This document shows positions 23,491-36,104 of a DNA stretch of 64,000 bases, in pieces. The position numbers and the translations under genes are program-made. The stretch spans positions 20,276,501 through 20,340,500 of the forward strand of contig OX387200.1 in the NCBI GenBank assembly GCA_947561715.1, read 5' to 3'. The notes under the pieces are model-generated. The model worked only from the letters and a program-made list of their open reading frames with translations. It was not told the DNA's origin and did not search any database. This stretch comes from Ascidia mentula. Taxonomy: Eukaryota; Chordata; Ascidiacea; Phlebobranchia; Ascidiidae. Positions within the stretch are counted from its first letter, which is position 1. Every line of letters begins with the position of its first letter.

Positions 23491-26382
23491 ATGCAGGGTC
23501 TTGTGGCACTTCTGTACGTCATTTCAGTGGCAATTACTTTTACGTCAGCGACACTGACGGCAAGCGAAAAGAAGAAGTTGCTTGATGCTCACAACCGCTA
23601 CAGAAGACAGGTGCGTTGTTGGTTTCAACACTACAAACCCAAAGCTTTGGACCCTAACCAATATTAATATTGTCTGCTTTTTTATGATAATCAAACAAAT
23701 GGAGTTAATTTACGTTTTCGCTTGTTATGCGCAAGTACATGTGCCATCCCCAGGCAATATTGTTGTTAGTTACGGCCTACATAGCCTCTTAGCGAGTTCA
23801 TAACCCAGACGTTATAATTAAAATATTTGATAACCGCAGGATAGTGCGATCAAAACCACAAACTGTTGACAGTCCATGTTGGCGCCTTCGCATACGTGTT
23901 GTTAACATTGGGATTATCGCGACATCAGCGTGAAGCCACAGGGGAAATATGTAAACGCATACAAAATCACTCCAATGGCATTAGAATGTTGTGTCGAATG
24001 AAACTTAGCCTTTATGTCATCACTGGTGTAACCTCTTTGACCGACGCCCCACGTTTGTCTTCGAAATTGTTGGCCCTGCCAAAGTGAATTACTTCAACAC
24101 AACGCCGAAACATTGGTGTGTGAAAGATTTGTGTTTTTATAATTCTGAACCGTAGGTGAGTCCGACGGCGGACAACATGCGCTTGATGTCATGGGATGAG
24201 AGCATCGCAGATCTTGCCCAGAAGAAGGCCGACAAATGCAAGTACGGGCACGGGGTTCGCGTCTATCATCCGGTTTACGGAGCACTGGGAGAAAATATTT
24301 ACGTCACTTCCGGCCGACTGCCGAGTAAGATTGATTTGTTTATTCCGTGTCAAATAATTGTGTGTGACGGCTCGAATGTTCCTGTCACCAAAGCTGAACC
24401 GATGAGACCTGAAACGTCGGAACAGTGGCTCTGTATGCAACTGACTTAAAACATATTATTAACTTCATTGCCTGCGTTTGGAAACGTACTATGATTCTAA
24501 ACAGCATTTTAACAAAAGTTATTTCACTGACAATTAATAGTGTAATTACGTCATCACTCTCTTTTCGGAATGCGTTTGTATGTTGTAAGCCTTCCATTCT
24601 TATTTTTTCCAGGAAAACCTGATCGAGATTCGTGGCCATGATATCCTGGGTTCGAATCTCGGTGTAGCAAAAATAATAGAGTAAAAATAAAAAGCACTCA
24701 TATTTTTACAGATTCTTTGTACGGAGTTGACAGGGCTGCCCTCAAGTGGAACGAGGAGAAAAATTATTTCAACTATCAGACAAACACCTGCCAACCGGGA
24801 AAGTCATGCAACCATTACACGCAGGTAGACATTAAAACGTCTATCTTTGGTATGTAAGTTAATTTTTTATCCTGCTCATCCGGCATCTCGCTGATATTAC
24901 GCAAATCATCTAGTACACTCTAGTTTAAGTATGATTTTTTTTGTTTTTTTCACCTAAGAAATTCGAAACTCTGGAGGAAATACTGAACTTTAAAAACCAA
25001 AAACTGGAGTTTAATCGTAAAACTTTGTTACAGTTAGCCTGGGCGAAATCGACAAAGGTTGGATGTGGTTTGAAATATTGCGCGGGAGATGTTGTCGTTC
25101 CCGGCGGCAAGGTGCTCACTGGCGCCACCTTGTTGTTTTGCGAATACTCACCGGCTGGCAACGTGGAAGCGGGATTCTTTTTTAGCACTAAGATCGAACT
25201 CCCTTTCAAAGCCGGTGCTTGGTGTTCGTAAGTAGTGCTTTATTGTCATTGGAAAATTTTTACCTGTTTTTTTCCGATTAGGAACCCGACCAAGAAGTAT
25301 TTTACAACCAAATAATTTTTTTGTAAACCGCAATTGCTGGAAAATTGTGTTTTTTGATTTTTGATCAAGCATCACTTTGATAGTTAACAGTGACTTACAT
25401 ACAAAAAAGTGACTTATCTACCAACTGTCACTGCCCTTACCCCGTGTCAGTTATTAAAATTTGCACGAAAACCTGGAAAAAAACAAAAAAACGCCACATT
25501 GATAATATGTCTTTAGGCACATTTAGGTTACAAATTATTTGTGCAGTGCTTGTCCAGCCGATGCCAACGTGTGCGTCAAGAACCTCTGCAGCACTTCAGC
25601 TGACACTTCAGGCCCATCCCCTTCCCCCGCTACCACACAGCTACCGCCTTCCTCCAGTACCCCTGCAACAACTTTGCATCCACTGAGTCTGTCAACAACG
25701 CAAGTGCCAGAGGATAGATCCGAAACCATATCTCCTATAAGCACATCTGCACCATCCCAAGTACCGATAACCACAGAACCGCGGACGACAAGGCCATTAA
25801 CCACATCGCCGATCCAACAGCCCAAACCAGCTACAACAACAAGAGTATCGGCGACCACAAGCAGCACTACAATATCAACAACTACCACAAAGTTTGCAGC
25901 AACAAATGCCACCACATCACCTGCGCCCAGTCTCAAATGTTATGTTTGCAAGTCGATTGACTCAAGGAGCTGTAAGCAACAGGCCAAGATACGAAAATGT
26001 GCCCCTTCTGAAGGGTATTGCATGACAGTGGAAAAAACGAACAAGGTACAGTATAAATTAAACGTACTAGACGTACCGCACTCGTAATATGATACATCAT
26101 GAAAGTTTCTTTGATTCTGTATGTCATTCGGATTCTCTATTTTTTGCAAGCAAAAATTTTCCATGGTTTAAATCCTTGCTAATTCTTTTGTAGTACGAGC
26201 TCAAGTGCGCCACCAAGCAGACGTGCAACAAAAACAAGTCGAGAAAAACAAAATGTTGCGCCACCAACCACTGCAACAAAGTCATTTCCAAATCCGGACC
26301 GGGGGGGTCGGCTGGGCTTGTGACGTCATCGCTTTGTTTGCTGCTAGTCTCGGGGGCAGCCGCAGTGCTCGCCTTATTTTAA
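23491..26382 (+). CDS. CAP-linker-LU protein A, 6 exons, 427 aa
   Basis: Exons: 23491-23610, 24156-24324, 24712-24824, 25034-25227, 25547-26045, 26194-26382 (1284 nt). Signal peptide about 1-20. CAP/SCP domain about 28-198 with LDAHNRYRR, LMSWDESIADLAQ, LGENIYV, the CAP1-type CNHYTQLAW and the CAP2-type LFCEYSPAGNV. The two His and two Glu that form the CAP cavity are all present. A short hinge (ACPADANVCVKNLC) resembles the one after CAP in PI16 and GLIPR proteins. Residues about 218-326 are a Thr/Ser/Pro-rich, mucin-like linker. From 327 comes a Ly6/uPAR domain with ten cysteines, opening CYVC and closing KCCATNHCN. The protein ends in a hydrophobic tail (LVTSSLCLLLVSGAAAVLAL) without a cytoplasmic part, as in GPI-anchored proteins. 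The LU domain is split by a phase-0 intron. Known: PI16 is CAP plus linker plus GPI. The LU addition is what is odd. Confidence 0.85.
24613..24690 (+). mobile_element. tRNA-derived SINE fragment (intron 2 of gene A)
   Basis: Matches the core shared by the other SINE copies in this window: AAAACCTGATCGAGATTCGTGG, then CCTGGGTTCGAATCTCGGTG and an A-rich tail. GGTTCGAATC is the B-box of a tRNA-type pol III promoter. Confidence 0.7.
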
Positions 26383-27994
26383 TTGAACGTCAGTTTTTTG
26401 TGTGATAAGACAATTCGTTTTTTTTGTTTATTCTTCTTCAACATCTTTTTACACGTAAAAAATCGTATGTTTGAGACAGAACTCAAGTAACAATAGTTCA
26501 TGAACCATTTCCTGTGCGATTTTGAACTGTCGTCAGTTTCTCAGCTAAACAAGGTATCCTGGCCCCTATTTTGTTTATATTTACCAGTGCAGGTCGTTAC
26601 GCGTGTTATGATGAGATGAGGTAACCGCAAGGTAGAGCTATATACCAAGTTGAAATCTTGTCATCGGTCAATCGCCCGACCAGTATACCAACAAGAAAAC
26701 CTGATCGGGATTAGTGGACAGAATATTCTGGGTTGGGTTTAAACCCCGCTGTGGTAAAAAAAATAAAATAAAAATAAATCTGTGAATCCCGATGTGGCAT
26801 AAAAATTAAAGAAAATAAAAACTCTGTGTTATTAAACTGTAATGGCCAAATCACATTTACATCAAACCCCATATCAAGCTAGTTAAACGCATGTTAGAAT
26901 GAAATGATGTAACCGCAAGGTAGAGTCAAGTTGTGAGGCCGATATCGGTGTGAGAAAAAACCAGAAACAAAAAATTAAAACTCTTTGCTATAAAACAGTA
27001 ATGGCCAAAACACATTTACGTGAAACCCCATTCCAGTCAAAGCAATTACTGATGAAAATGTCAGGCAAAACTAATGTGGGTTCATCTGACAAAATTAGGT
27101 TTTGCAACGATTTCTTTCCTGTCTTAACCCGGAATTTTGTTGTGAAACTACACCCATACGGGAGATACATATTTCGTTCATCACATAGTATCGTTGTTGT
27201 TGCTGGTGGGCAATCTTTTTATATTAATCTTTTTATTTCAAACCGAATGATTCGTAATCAATCAATTTTCAAGCTTTTGTAGTAAAACTTTATTTTCGAC
27301 TTTTGTTGAGTAAAAAGTCACAGATTTGATCGTTGTTAGCTTCGGTCTTTTTATTCGCAATTTTTTAAATTTAATATTAAAGGCAAGTAGCATTTCTGGC
27401 CAATGTGTGAAGTGGGTTAAACACAAGTCGCAAGTTGATCACAGTTTCTTTGGTTTCTTCAAGGCATGTAAACACGCTACGTTAAGCGCTCGTTGCACAG
27501 GATCCTGAATGGGAGGATGTTGATGCGTCCGCGGTCACTTCCAAGAAGTCAACAGCGGACTTCTCTTCGACAAAAGTAATCACTTTTTACGCAAACGTTA
27601 GCGGATTTCGTTTACGCACGCAGTACGAGTTTTGTTTATGCAGAAAAGGATTCATAAAGAACATAGTCGTTTGTTTTCTCTTTATAAACACAGACGTTTA
27701 TTTGTGCAACTATTTGCAAAAAAGGTAGTATGCGGTTATATCACTAATGTATTTAAATCAATAAAAATGCAATTATAGTATGGTACAGCACCTGAAAATA
27801 CTCTTTTGAGTTGTTGCAATTCTTTAAAGAATTAGAAACGCCATCGGTTCCTAATGAACTTCTTGCAAACTTTGCTGCAACGATATCCCACCTTAAAACG
27901 TGTAATCTAACAGAAGAAAAACATGCATAATTGTCTTAATTTGCAAAAATTTTGTTTAGTAGATTGAAAAGTTAAGTGGATATAGGTAAGAAGA
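26383..27994. other. Intergenic A to B, holds SINE copies
   Basis: No exon found. One nearly full SINE lies at 26601-26780. A second partial head lies at about 26890-26940, with the same GATGTAACCGCAAGGTAGAG segment. The rest is AT-rich. Confidence 0.5.
26601..26780 (+). mobile_element. tRNA-derived SINE, near full length
   Basis: Contains the upstream GGTAACCGCAAGGTAGAGCT block, the CGCCCGACC..TATACCAA block, the AAAACCTGATCGGGATTAGTGG block, a degenerate B-box (GGGTTTAAACCCC) and an A-rich AAATAAAATA tail. The same order of blocks occurs at 36361-36555. Confidence 0.75.
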
Positions 27995-30900
27995 ATGAAA
28001 CACAAGTGTATCATTTACGTGGTTGCAACTTTGTCTGTCGTCGTTATCGTCAATGCGTCAACAAATCTTACCCCAAGTGAGATGAAGAAAATGCTGGACG
28101 CCCACAACATGTACAGAAGCAGGGTAAGTTTGGATTGTCTTGATCGTTTACACAAAAGAAAACCTTGTAAGTGAGGGAAACTACTTAGTAAATTTACGTG
28201 CGTTTACCTGTGCCTGTTGGTAAGGCCATCTAAAAAGGGAGAAAAGCCAATCTAAAAAGGGCATAAAACCTCACCGGTAGCGTGGTTATTCGTATTTCGC
28301 TCCGACTTGCCGCATAAATGTGGAAAAAATGTTTTTTCTGCGGTTAAGAATGCAAAATTATCACACACTTTGACTCAGTATGCAAAACTGTCCGAAATAT
28401 CTGGTTTAATTTAATCAATAATGTATCCCACATTAGGTCGCATATACCAAAGGACGAAGTGCTTTTATAGGGGATTGTACAATTGCAAACCAACCAAACA
28501 CTATCTAAAAATAAAAATGCCACCAAAATCCACATAGTCCAGACTTGATTGGGAAGTGCAAGTTGTGCTTGTCGTGAAATACACACACTGCACTACATGA
28601 GTGGTTTGCTTTTAACGGCAACAGGATGCGAAGTGACGTCTATTATTCAGACTGTTGCCGGGAAGTTGCAGGACGTTAGTAGGTACGCGGACCCGAACGC
28701 TGTTTAGTGAAACTGTAAAACAATTAAGAATCTAAGATTGCCCATAAGTGCTAAACGCTGTAATCATGGTTCCCAATCGGCCTGGGCCAAAAAAATAAGC
28801 ACGCTGCTACTTTATGCCTAGATAATTTTTGAGAACTATTACGTCAGGATGATGGCCTTTTCTAGAGGCGAAGAGGTAAACGAATAATTCGTTTTTCCAG
28901 CCACAGTGATCTATCTAAAAAACATTTCGACATAATACGCATTTGACAAAACAATAGGCTGTAGGTAGATAAGATCTGGAAACTAAAATACACAATTTGT
29001 AACTTAGTTTCGTACAGTTTTGGGCAAATGTGAAATTGACTACTACAGCTTAATGTATGTTTTCTGTATGTAAAAAGCCCTGGTAACTTAAGGTTGCTAT
29101 CTCATGCGTTCACACAGGTCGTGCCATCGGCCAGCAACATGCGTCTGATGACATGGGACTCCAGCGTTGCCACACTCGCTCAACGGAAAACGGACAAATG
29201 CATTTACGGTCATGGGACGAGAGTGTATCACCCCAAGTACGGACCTTTGGGAGAAAATATTTACATTACAAGCGGAAAACTTCCTAGTAAGCGAACAATC
29301 TGCTGACTCAAACAGCTCGGCGGCCGAAGCTTCAAGCTTAATAAAGTGTTCTTTGCCAAAAATGCTTTTTCAGTTAGTTCGAAATTATGCCTTATAGCTT
29401 TAGCAACAAATTGAATAATCTGCTTGTTAGATGGATACTCAACAAAGAGCGTTGTCTGTTTAATATAATTGCCATTTTCTGATGTTATTTTTGTATATAT
29501 TGCATATTTCTGGCATAATATTGCTTACAGGTGCAACACACGGAGTAGATAGGTCGGTGTTTTTGTGGTACAAAGAAAAGAAAAATTACGATTACAACAA
29601 AAGGGTGTGCAACCCTGTCAACACACAATGCATGCATTATACTCAGGTAAGACTAGATTGAGAACTTGTGCCATAAAGAGAGTTAATCCGGATATGGCTT
29701 ACAATGGACGAACGATTGTAGGTGACTAAAAAAAAGTTACACACTAAAAGGACAATTTTCAAACAATTCTTTTCAAAAGAATATTAAGGTAATTTATTGG
29801 ATTTTGGATTTTATAAAAACGCCTGTGCTGCTGTTATCTTATCCTCATAGAAAACCGTGCGTCCAAACCAGTGATTCCCAACCTTTTTGTGGTCGCGTAC
29901 CCCTTCGAGGTGAAACTATTTCGACGCGTATCACCTGGTCGAGTTTTACACAGTAACCAGCGGATGAAGTAGCGAACATTTTGAGATCACATACGATTTT
30001 TTTTAATTCGAACTATATCCGCAACTTACAGTGCTCACGTACCACCTTCAATGCCGTCGCGTACCACCGGTTGGGAAACACTGGTCTAAACCCTATTATG
30101 ACACAAAGTAATAACTTAACTTTTTTTGACACATACACTCTCCCAATATAGATGGCGTGGGCCAATTCCCACATATTAGGGTGCGGAATCAAGTATTGTA
30201 AGGCACCAGTGGACATCAACGGACGTATGTTAATCAAAGGGGGCGGAACGATAATATTCTGCGAGTATGCGCCTGCCGGTAACATCCAATCCGGATTCTT
30301 TTTCCAGACAGGGTTACAACAGGATTACGCCAAGGGACCTTGGTGCTCGTAAGTGTGTTGTTGTATGATTTTCATATCATCGCGTTATGTGTTTGCAAGG
30401 AAATAAATAATCCAACAGGTCGTGGATGCTTATTGATTGTGACACAATTATAAATTTTTGTTTTCACATCAGTTGGTCTTGTATTTTTCAACCTTTTTGA
30501 GCCACGGAACACTTTTTTTATTAACATAATCTTGCGGAACACTAAACTGTTGGAAGTATTGCGGCATTATACTTAACCAGCAACAGGCTCGCGCCATTAC
30601 ATTCTTATTATTACAAAACGAGTCTCATTAATACACAACAATAAATGAAGCAATTCAGGACGGAACATTCAAACTGATGATAATTGATGATTACTTCCAT
30701 AAAGCTATTTACGCCGTTTGTGATAAACAAGTGATTTCCGACCCGTGTTCCACGGAACATCAGTGAAACTAATAAATTTCTTGCGGAACACCTGACGATG
30801 TTTCACGGAACACTGGTGTTTTGCGAAACACCGTTTGAAAATCACTGTTTTACAACATAGTGGTCCCAATAAAATTGTTGTTAAAATCTTTCTTGGTTTC

Positions 30901-32352
30901 ATGTGTTTCAAGAGCATGTCCTGCATCGGCAAACCACTGCGTCAAAAACCTTTGCGCGACAGCGTCGGAAGCTGCAACTGCTTCAACTACTGCTGCTGCT
31001 CCTACTACTGCGGTTTCTGCTTATGTGTCAGGGAGTATAAAGCTCATTGGTGATACGGCATTCGCTGCTTATTACAATCCACCAGACGGTAAATACACCA
31101 ACCCTTCTGGTGGATCAGGTACAGGGCTTGCAATCGAGACATATGTATCGTCAGAAGAGCGGGTTGGTCACGAATTTGTGTGGAATCAACTGGTGAGAAT
31201 CAACGGCACGAATGTTACGGTGGAAGTAATGATGAACAGCACGTCGCAAAACCATACGATCACCAACTTCACGTTGTGGAGACGCTCTGGGCAGAGCGAG
31301 GAGACTGGGGAAGGGAATCTGGTTGTGGACGACGACGATGATTTGAGAACTGAAGTGTTAACTGGCGAACTCTACGACAGTCTGGATAAGGATGATGTGA
31401 AACTGTCGCCAGGATTAGAGCGCATGGTGCTAGTAATGACCTCTGCAAGTTCACCATCGCCACAGAAGTTTAGTACAGCCTATTTCCCTGGAGTGGAAAC
31501 CAGCGCTAGCCCCATTCGTGTTGTAGTTGGTGCTCGTCCCATATTTATGGTCCCACAGGTCTATATAAAACCCAAACCAGTCACAACAACAGGGGTAGCG
31601 GCGACCACCAGGGACAACGCGACACTGTCCCCGACTGCCGCCAATATGCCGCATTCAAACGCAACAGCGCCATCACACACACGGATAACCACACATTCGA
31701 TGACCACTCAGTCGCGCGAAAATTCCCAACCAAACCTATCGGCAACTACTGGCAATACTACAACTACCACAAGGTTTGCTATAACGAATGCAGCCGCATC
31801 ATTCCTGCCCAGTCTCCAATGTTACAGGTGCAAGGCGATTGACGCAAGGAGCTGTCAGAAAAGGGCCAAGATACGAAAATGTACTCCTTATGAACGGTAC
31901 TGCATGACAGTGGAAAAGACGAACAAGGTACGGTATCTTTCTATTTCTGCATTTGTAAAAGTTCACTAGCGGTAATTTAAACTTGTAGGTATCGTTAAGC
32001 GACTGAATGTTACAAACATAAACGAGGTTTACTCATTTTACATATAGTTACGAACAATGTATTTTTTTCATGGAAAGGTAATTTGAAAGGGAAAAAAACT
32101 GCAGTTTTTGAGATTGGTGAATTTCTTTTACAGTACGTGCTCAAGTGCGCTACCAACCGGACATGCCAGGCAAAGATGGCAGAGAATTCAACGAAATGTT
32201 GTTCTTTCAACCATTGCAACAAAGTTCTCTTTACATCTGGACCAACAAGGTCGGCGGCAGTTGTGACGTCATCCCTTTGTTCGATTCTAGTCTCATTTGC
32301 AGCCGCAGTAGTCGGTGCACTTTCATGGCAGCCGGTCATGATTCTGTCTTAA
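27995..32352 (+). CDS. CAP-linker-LU protein B, 6 exons, 614 aa
   Basis: Exons: 27995-28123, 29118-29286, 29531-29646, 30152-30348, 30913-31927, 32134-32352 (1845 nt). Every intron phase equals that of gene A. Signal peptide 1-22. CAP domain about 31-203 (LDAHNMYRSR, LGENIYI, CMHYTQMAW, IFCEYAPAGNI). Hinge ACPASANHCVKNLC. Exon 5 is twice as long as in A. It starts with an Ala/Thr stretch, then has a module at about 290-380 with NGTNVTVEV and HTITNFTLW (several N-glycosylation sequons) followed by an acidic run (VVDDDDDLRTEV), then a Thr/Asn-rich linker. The LU domain begins at 505 (CYRC) and keeps ten cysteines, closing KCCSFNHCN. The tail is hydrophobic (VVTSSLCSILVSFAAAVV) but runs nine residues further (SWQPVMILS), so GPI processing is less certain than in A. 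First-exon splice context and start ATG are unambiguous. Confidence 0.85.
28375..28670. repeat. Intron-1 block of gene B shared with gene D
   Basis: About 300 bases of intron 1 of gene B align with intron 1 of gene D at 38690-38978. The strongest match is the last 170 bases, for example GACTTGATT..GAAGTGCAAGTTG and GGCAACAGGATGCGAAGTGACGT. The shared intron supports a fairly recent B/D duplication. Confidence 0.85.
29869..30083. mobile_element. Complete hAT-type MITE, 215 bp (intron 3 of gene B)
   Basis: Terminal inverted repeats CAGTGATTCCCAACC and GGTTGGGAAACACTG. Flanking 8-bp target duplications, GTCCAAAC at 29861-29868 and GTCTAAAC at 30084-30091, differ at one base. CAGTG ends with 8-bp duplications are typical of the hAT superfamily. 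There is no open frame inside, so it is non-autonomous. Confidence 0.9.
30470..30847. mobile_element. Probable second MITE family (intron 4 of gene B)
   Basis: Ends CAGTTGGTC..TTTTTCAACC and CCGTTTGAAAATCACTG are imperfect inverted repeats. The interior repeats the words CGGAACAC and CACGGAACA many times on both halves. The possible 8-bp target duplication is poor. It is related in style, not in sequence, to the element at 29869. Confidence 0.5.
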
Positions 32353-33457
32353 CTTTCAAACTCTCCAATTCGCTTGAAATTTTCACGTATGAGTTTTTTC
32401 ATTACAAACAAATTGCGTTTTCGTGTAAGTTTACGTCAAAAGAAAAAAACCTTGTATTTTGAAAGTCTTGCCTCATGCGAAATAATTTTGATTTCTTCAT
32501 CTCTGATAAAAACCAATTGAATTTTTGATACTCCTATTATTATTTAAAAAGAGCCTCAAAATTTTGTTTATTATTGACAAGCACCACGCTATTTTTTGCT
32601 GCTGTTGTCATAACAAACCGGGAAGTGGCGCCATGTATCAGTAGTAAGACATGTGTCGTTCAAGCGCTCGACCCAATTACCAAGAAATAAACCTGCTCGG
32701 GATTCGTGCCCCAGATATCCCCGGTTCGAATCCCAGTCTGGTCAAAAAAAATTCAAAAAAGTTGGCCAAAGCCAAACTACATGCTACCTCCACAGCAGAA
32801 AAAACAAATTATTTAATGATATTATTCAATTGACCTTCAATGGTACTACCCAATAATGTGACCTGCGTGATTTCTCGACCTTGTATTTTTTGGTTTCCCC
32901 CGTTTGACTTTTAGCGAATGTTTGCTTCATAAATCTTTATAAAAGATTTAAATACCCAAATTTGTTCGCTGCTGATCAATCAAAAGCAGTTAAACCCTAA
33001 AAGATGTATGTGTGTATTAGTGAAGGGTTTGGGGCATCTTAACCATACGTGTTTTTCACAACCATTTTATGTAAACAGTGTCGATTGTAATATTCACGTA
33101 AAAACACGGATAACGATACATTACAGTACGTTGTTGTTTTTAGGTGTCATGTAGCCCAACTGGAAAATTTGTCATGAGTTATTAGGCTGTAGGGGAGCGC
33201 ACGAAAACTTTGGGATTAATTATTTCATCCAACATTGTGTTGTGTTGGATGTGCTGTCGGTTTATTTTAATGTTTACGCTTTCCAGTATTTGTGTTGGTG
33301 TAGACGTGACTTGCTGAGTTACAATTTAACAGCAGGTGGGCACACACGTTGCCGAGAAGTAGGTTAAAGTGGCGAGTTGTTGGATAATATTGTTTTAATG
33401 ACAATGTTTGTGTTTTACTTCAGTAAGGTTGGGTTACAGATATATATAACCAAAAAA
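32353..33457. other. Intergenic B to C
   Basis: No exon found. It holds one SINE (32650-32765) and presumably the promoter of gene C. The rest is AT-rich and featureless to me. Confidence 0.5.
32650..32765 (+). mobile_element. tRNA-derived SINE, 3' part
   Basis: TCAAGCGCTCGACCCAATTACCAAG block, ACCTGCTCGGGATTCGTGCC block, consensus B-box GGTTCGAATCCC, then GTCTGGTCAAAAAAA and an A-rich tail. Confidence 0.75.
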
Positions 33458-36104
33458 ATGACATACAAGTGTTTCATTTACTTGGCTGCAACTTTTTCGG
33501 TTGTCATTGTCGTCAATGCTTCAACAAATTTTACCGCAATTCAGGTGGAACAAATGTTGGACGCTCACAACATGTACAGAAGAAGGGTAAGTTTGATTGT
33601 GAAGACAAACAATAGAACCCATACAGTTAAAGTGAAATGCACACGCAAACTAATTGATCGTTTGTATTAAAGATTTACAAAGCTGTGAGTTATGTTCCCA
33701 GTTTGAGGAACCGTCAATATATTTTACCGTCAATATAAATGTTATCAAGTTTTAGTATCGGTAATTCCTGCATAATTGTGGAATGTGCGCTCGCGTGCAC
33801 CAGTGTAACTGGGTCAGTTTAGCCACTGTGGACCACAAGCTATTGCAGCCCAGTACCAGGAGGAGGACATAGGAATTCCTTGGGTAGCTTTATATCTCGC
33901 TCCGACGCGTTGGTAAATGTAACGTTGGTTCTTGCCACGTCTGCTATATCTGTTGTTTGACTCGATTAAAACGGCTTTCGATTGAACACATGGAAGTTGG
34001 AGGCGTTATTGCCACACCCTAAAATCGCTCAAAATTCATCACATCTGGTTCGATTTATTAAGTGGTGCAACCAGGCGACGTGTTAATTAGTGTTATCTAT
34101 CAAATATAGGTTTGTTTTTCTAGTCTATCGCCATGGCGGAAATTTCAATTTAATACACATGTGGAAGTATTTGTGGCATGCATTTGGCGGAAGTAGGATG
34201 TGGGTGTTATGCATCGATCAGACTGCGTTTGGGAAGTTTTTTAGTATTGGAAAAGCAAGCAAACACGATTGGGAAATTTATATGAATTTAAATATCCTAA
34301 AATGTGGATGCCCCACTGTAACAGATCTAAAATCTTTTCAGAACTTGAAATCAGTCATTTCTCAGCATGAATTTCACATAGGATTTTTTTGTCTGCTTGC
34401 CTTGCTCAAACAAATATATTTTGACGAAAACTCGTAGAATAAGACCAAACTTGTGCGAGAAATATTAAAATTGCATGTAAAAGGTGGTCATTCTGGCAGA
34501 TAGTACGACTTACTGTATGTTTTCGTAACCTAGAGGAAGACCCGAAGATAAATGTCACTCTCATCACAGCCTAATCTCAACTTGTAACAATCTTAGTGAT
34601 AACTATCTCATGCACAGGTCGTGCCATCGGCTAGCAACATGCGTCTGATGACGTGGGACGACAGTGTTGCCACACTCGCTCAACAGAAAACGGACAAATG
34701 CATTTACGCTCATGGGACAAGGTTGTACCACCCCAAGTACGGGCCTCTGGGTGAAAATATTTACATTACAAGCGGAAAACTTCCTAGTAAGCTGATTATC
34801 TATAGATATAGCATACGAACAATTATTTAAAGCGATATTTGTTGCATTTTCTATGTATAATCCATTAATGTTAAACTAAAAGTGGTGTTTGTGGGCCATC
34901 TTAGGATATTCATGCCCCTGGCACTGGGTGCATCTACATCGTGCGGGTAGTTTAACAGGATAAAATGTACTCGTAGAATATACCGAGGTCCTATGTAGAA
35001 CTTTCATCCTTAACAATTGCAACATATTGGTCGCAGGTGCTTTACACGGGGTGAGCAGGTCGGTATTTTTGTGGTACGAAGAGTACAAAAAATACGATTA
35101 CAAAAACAAGGTGTGCAACCCAGTCCACGCCGAATGCATGCATTACACTCAGGTAAGGTTAGTTCGAGAACTTGATTCGTGAAGGAAAGTAATCGTGTAA
35201 TACGTGGATTTAACGACAACCTTTCAATCAAACTTCTTTTTTGGAAAGGAAATATATACAGTGAGAACAAATACAAGTTTTTTGGATATGATTTCTTTCG
35301 ACTTAACCCTGATATATTAACAACTTTTATTAATATTAATTTAACAACAACCATTTAATAAGACTTGAACACATTTTTTCTACAGCTTGCTTGGGCCAAA
35401 TCCCACATATTAGGATGTGGCATCAAGTATTGTAAGGCACCAGTTGACATCAACGGACGTCTGTTAATCAAAGGGGGCGGAACGATAATATTCTGCGAGT
35501 ATGCTCCTGCCGGAAACATTCAATCCGGATACTTCTTCCAGTCAGGAATTCAGCAAGCTTACCGTAAAGGACCTTGGTGTTCGTGAGTGTGTTTTATATG
35601 TCTTTTTCTACTATCGTCTTATGCGTTTGCAAGTAAATTTAGGTTGCATTCTGTAATAAAGTCAAACTTTAAACTATGTCTTAAGGGATCCAATTTGCAT
35701 ACCATATCTTACCCTTAATGCATGTAAAAATGAGACTTTTCTTATTTTATGATAAGCAAAAAAATGACTTTCTATTTTATTTTTTTATTTTGTTTGTTCC
35801 TAGAGCATGTCCGACATCAGCAAACCACTGCGTCAAAAACCTTTGCGCTACTGCTTCAGAAGCTGCTAATGCCACTGCTTCACCTCCTGCTAGTCCCGCT
35901 TCCTCCGCCGGCCCCTCAGCCACGGCTGGTCCTTCTGCCCCCACTGGTCCCTCTACCTCCGCTAGTCCTGTTGCCCCCGCTGGTCCCGCTGCTCCTATGA
36001 CCTACACTACTCCAATCACTCCTACTGCCCTTGCTGCTGTTGTGACGTCATCGCTGTGTTTGGTGCTAGCCTCAGGGGCTGTCTCAATGGTGGCCATATT
36101 TTAA
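33458..36104 (+). CDS. CAP protein C, LU domain lost, 5 exons, 303 aa
   Basis: Exons: 33458-33586, 34618-34786, 35037-35152, 35386-35582, 35804-36104 (912 nt). The signal peptide and CAP domain are as in B; exon 4 is nearly identical to B (GCGIKYCKAPVDINGR, IIFCEYAPAGNI). After the hinge (ACPTSANHCVKNLC) exon 5 encodes only about 60 residues of Ala/Pro/Ser/Gly repeats (for example SAGPSATAGPSAPTGPS). It then runs without an intron into VVTSSLCLVLASGAVSMVAIF, the counterpart of the GPI tail that A and B encode in exon 6. The whole LU domain and the intron before exon 6 are missing, so this is a natural CAP-linker-GPI form like PI16. The frame is intact, so it is a working gene rather than a broken one. 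Confidence 0.85.

Noticed and set aside
25535-25936. 133-codon minus frame of Val/Ala/Gly-rich sequence
   Set aside because: Antisense shadow of the Thr/Ser-rich linker in gene A exon 5.
30791-30815. CTGACGATGTTTCACGGAACAC as a further hammerhead core
   Set aside because: It has GAAC instead of GAAA and lies inside the CGGAACAC-repeat element, which explains the resemblance.
34090-34437. 115-codon plus frame in intron 1 of gene C
   Set aside because: It lies inside an intron, has no family match, and is not present in the B or D introns.
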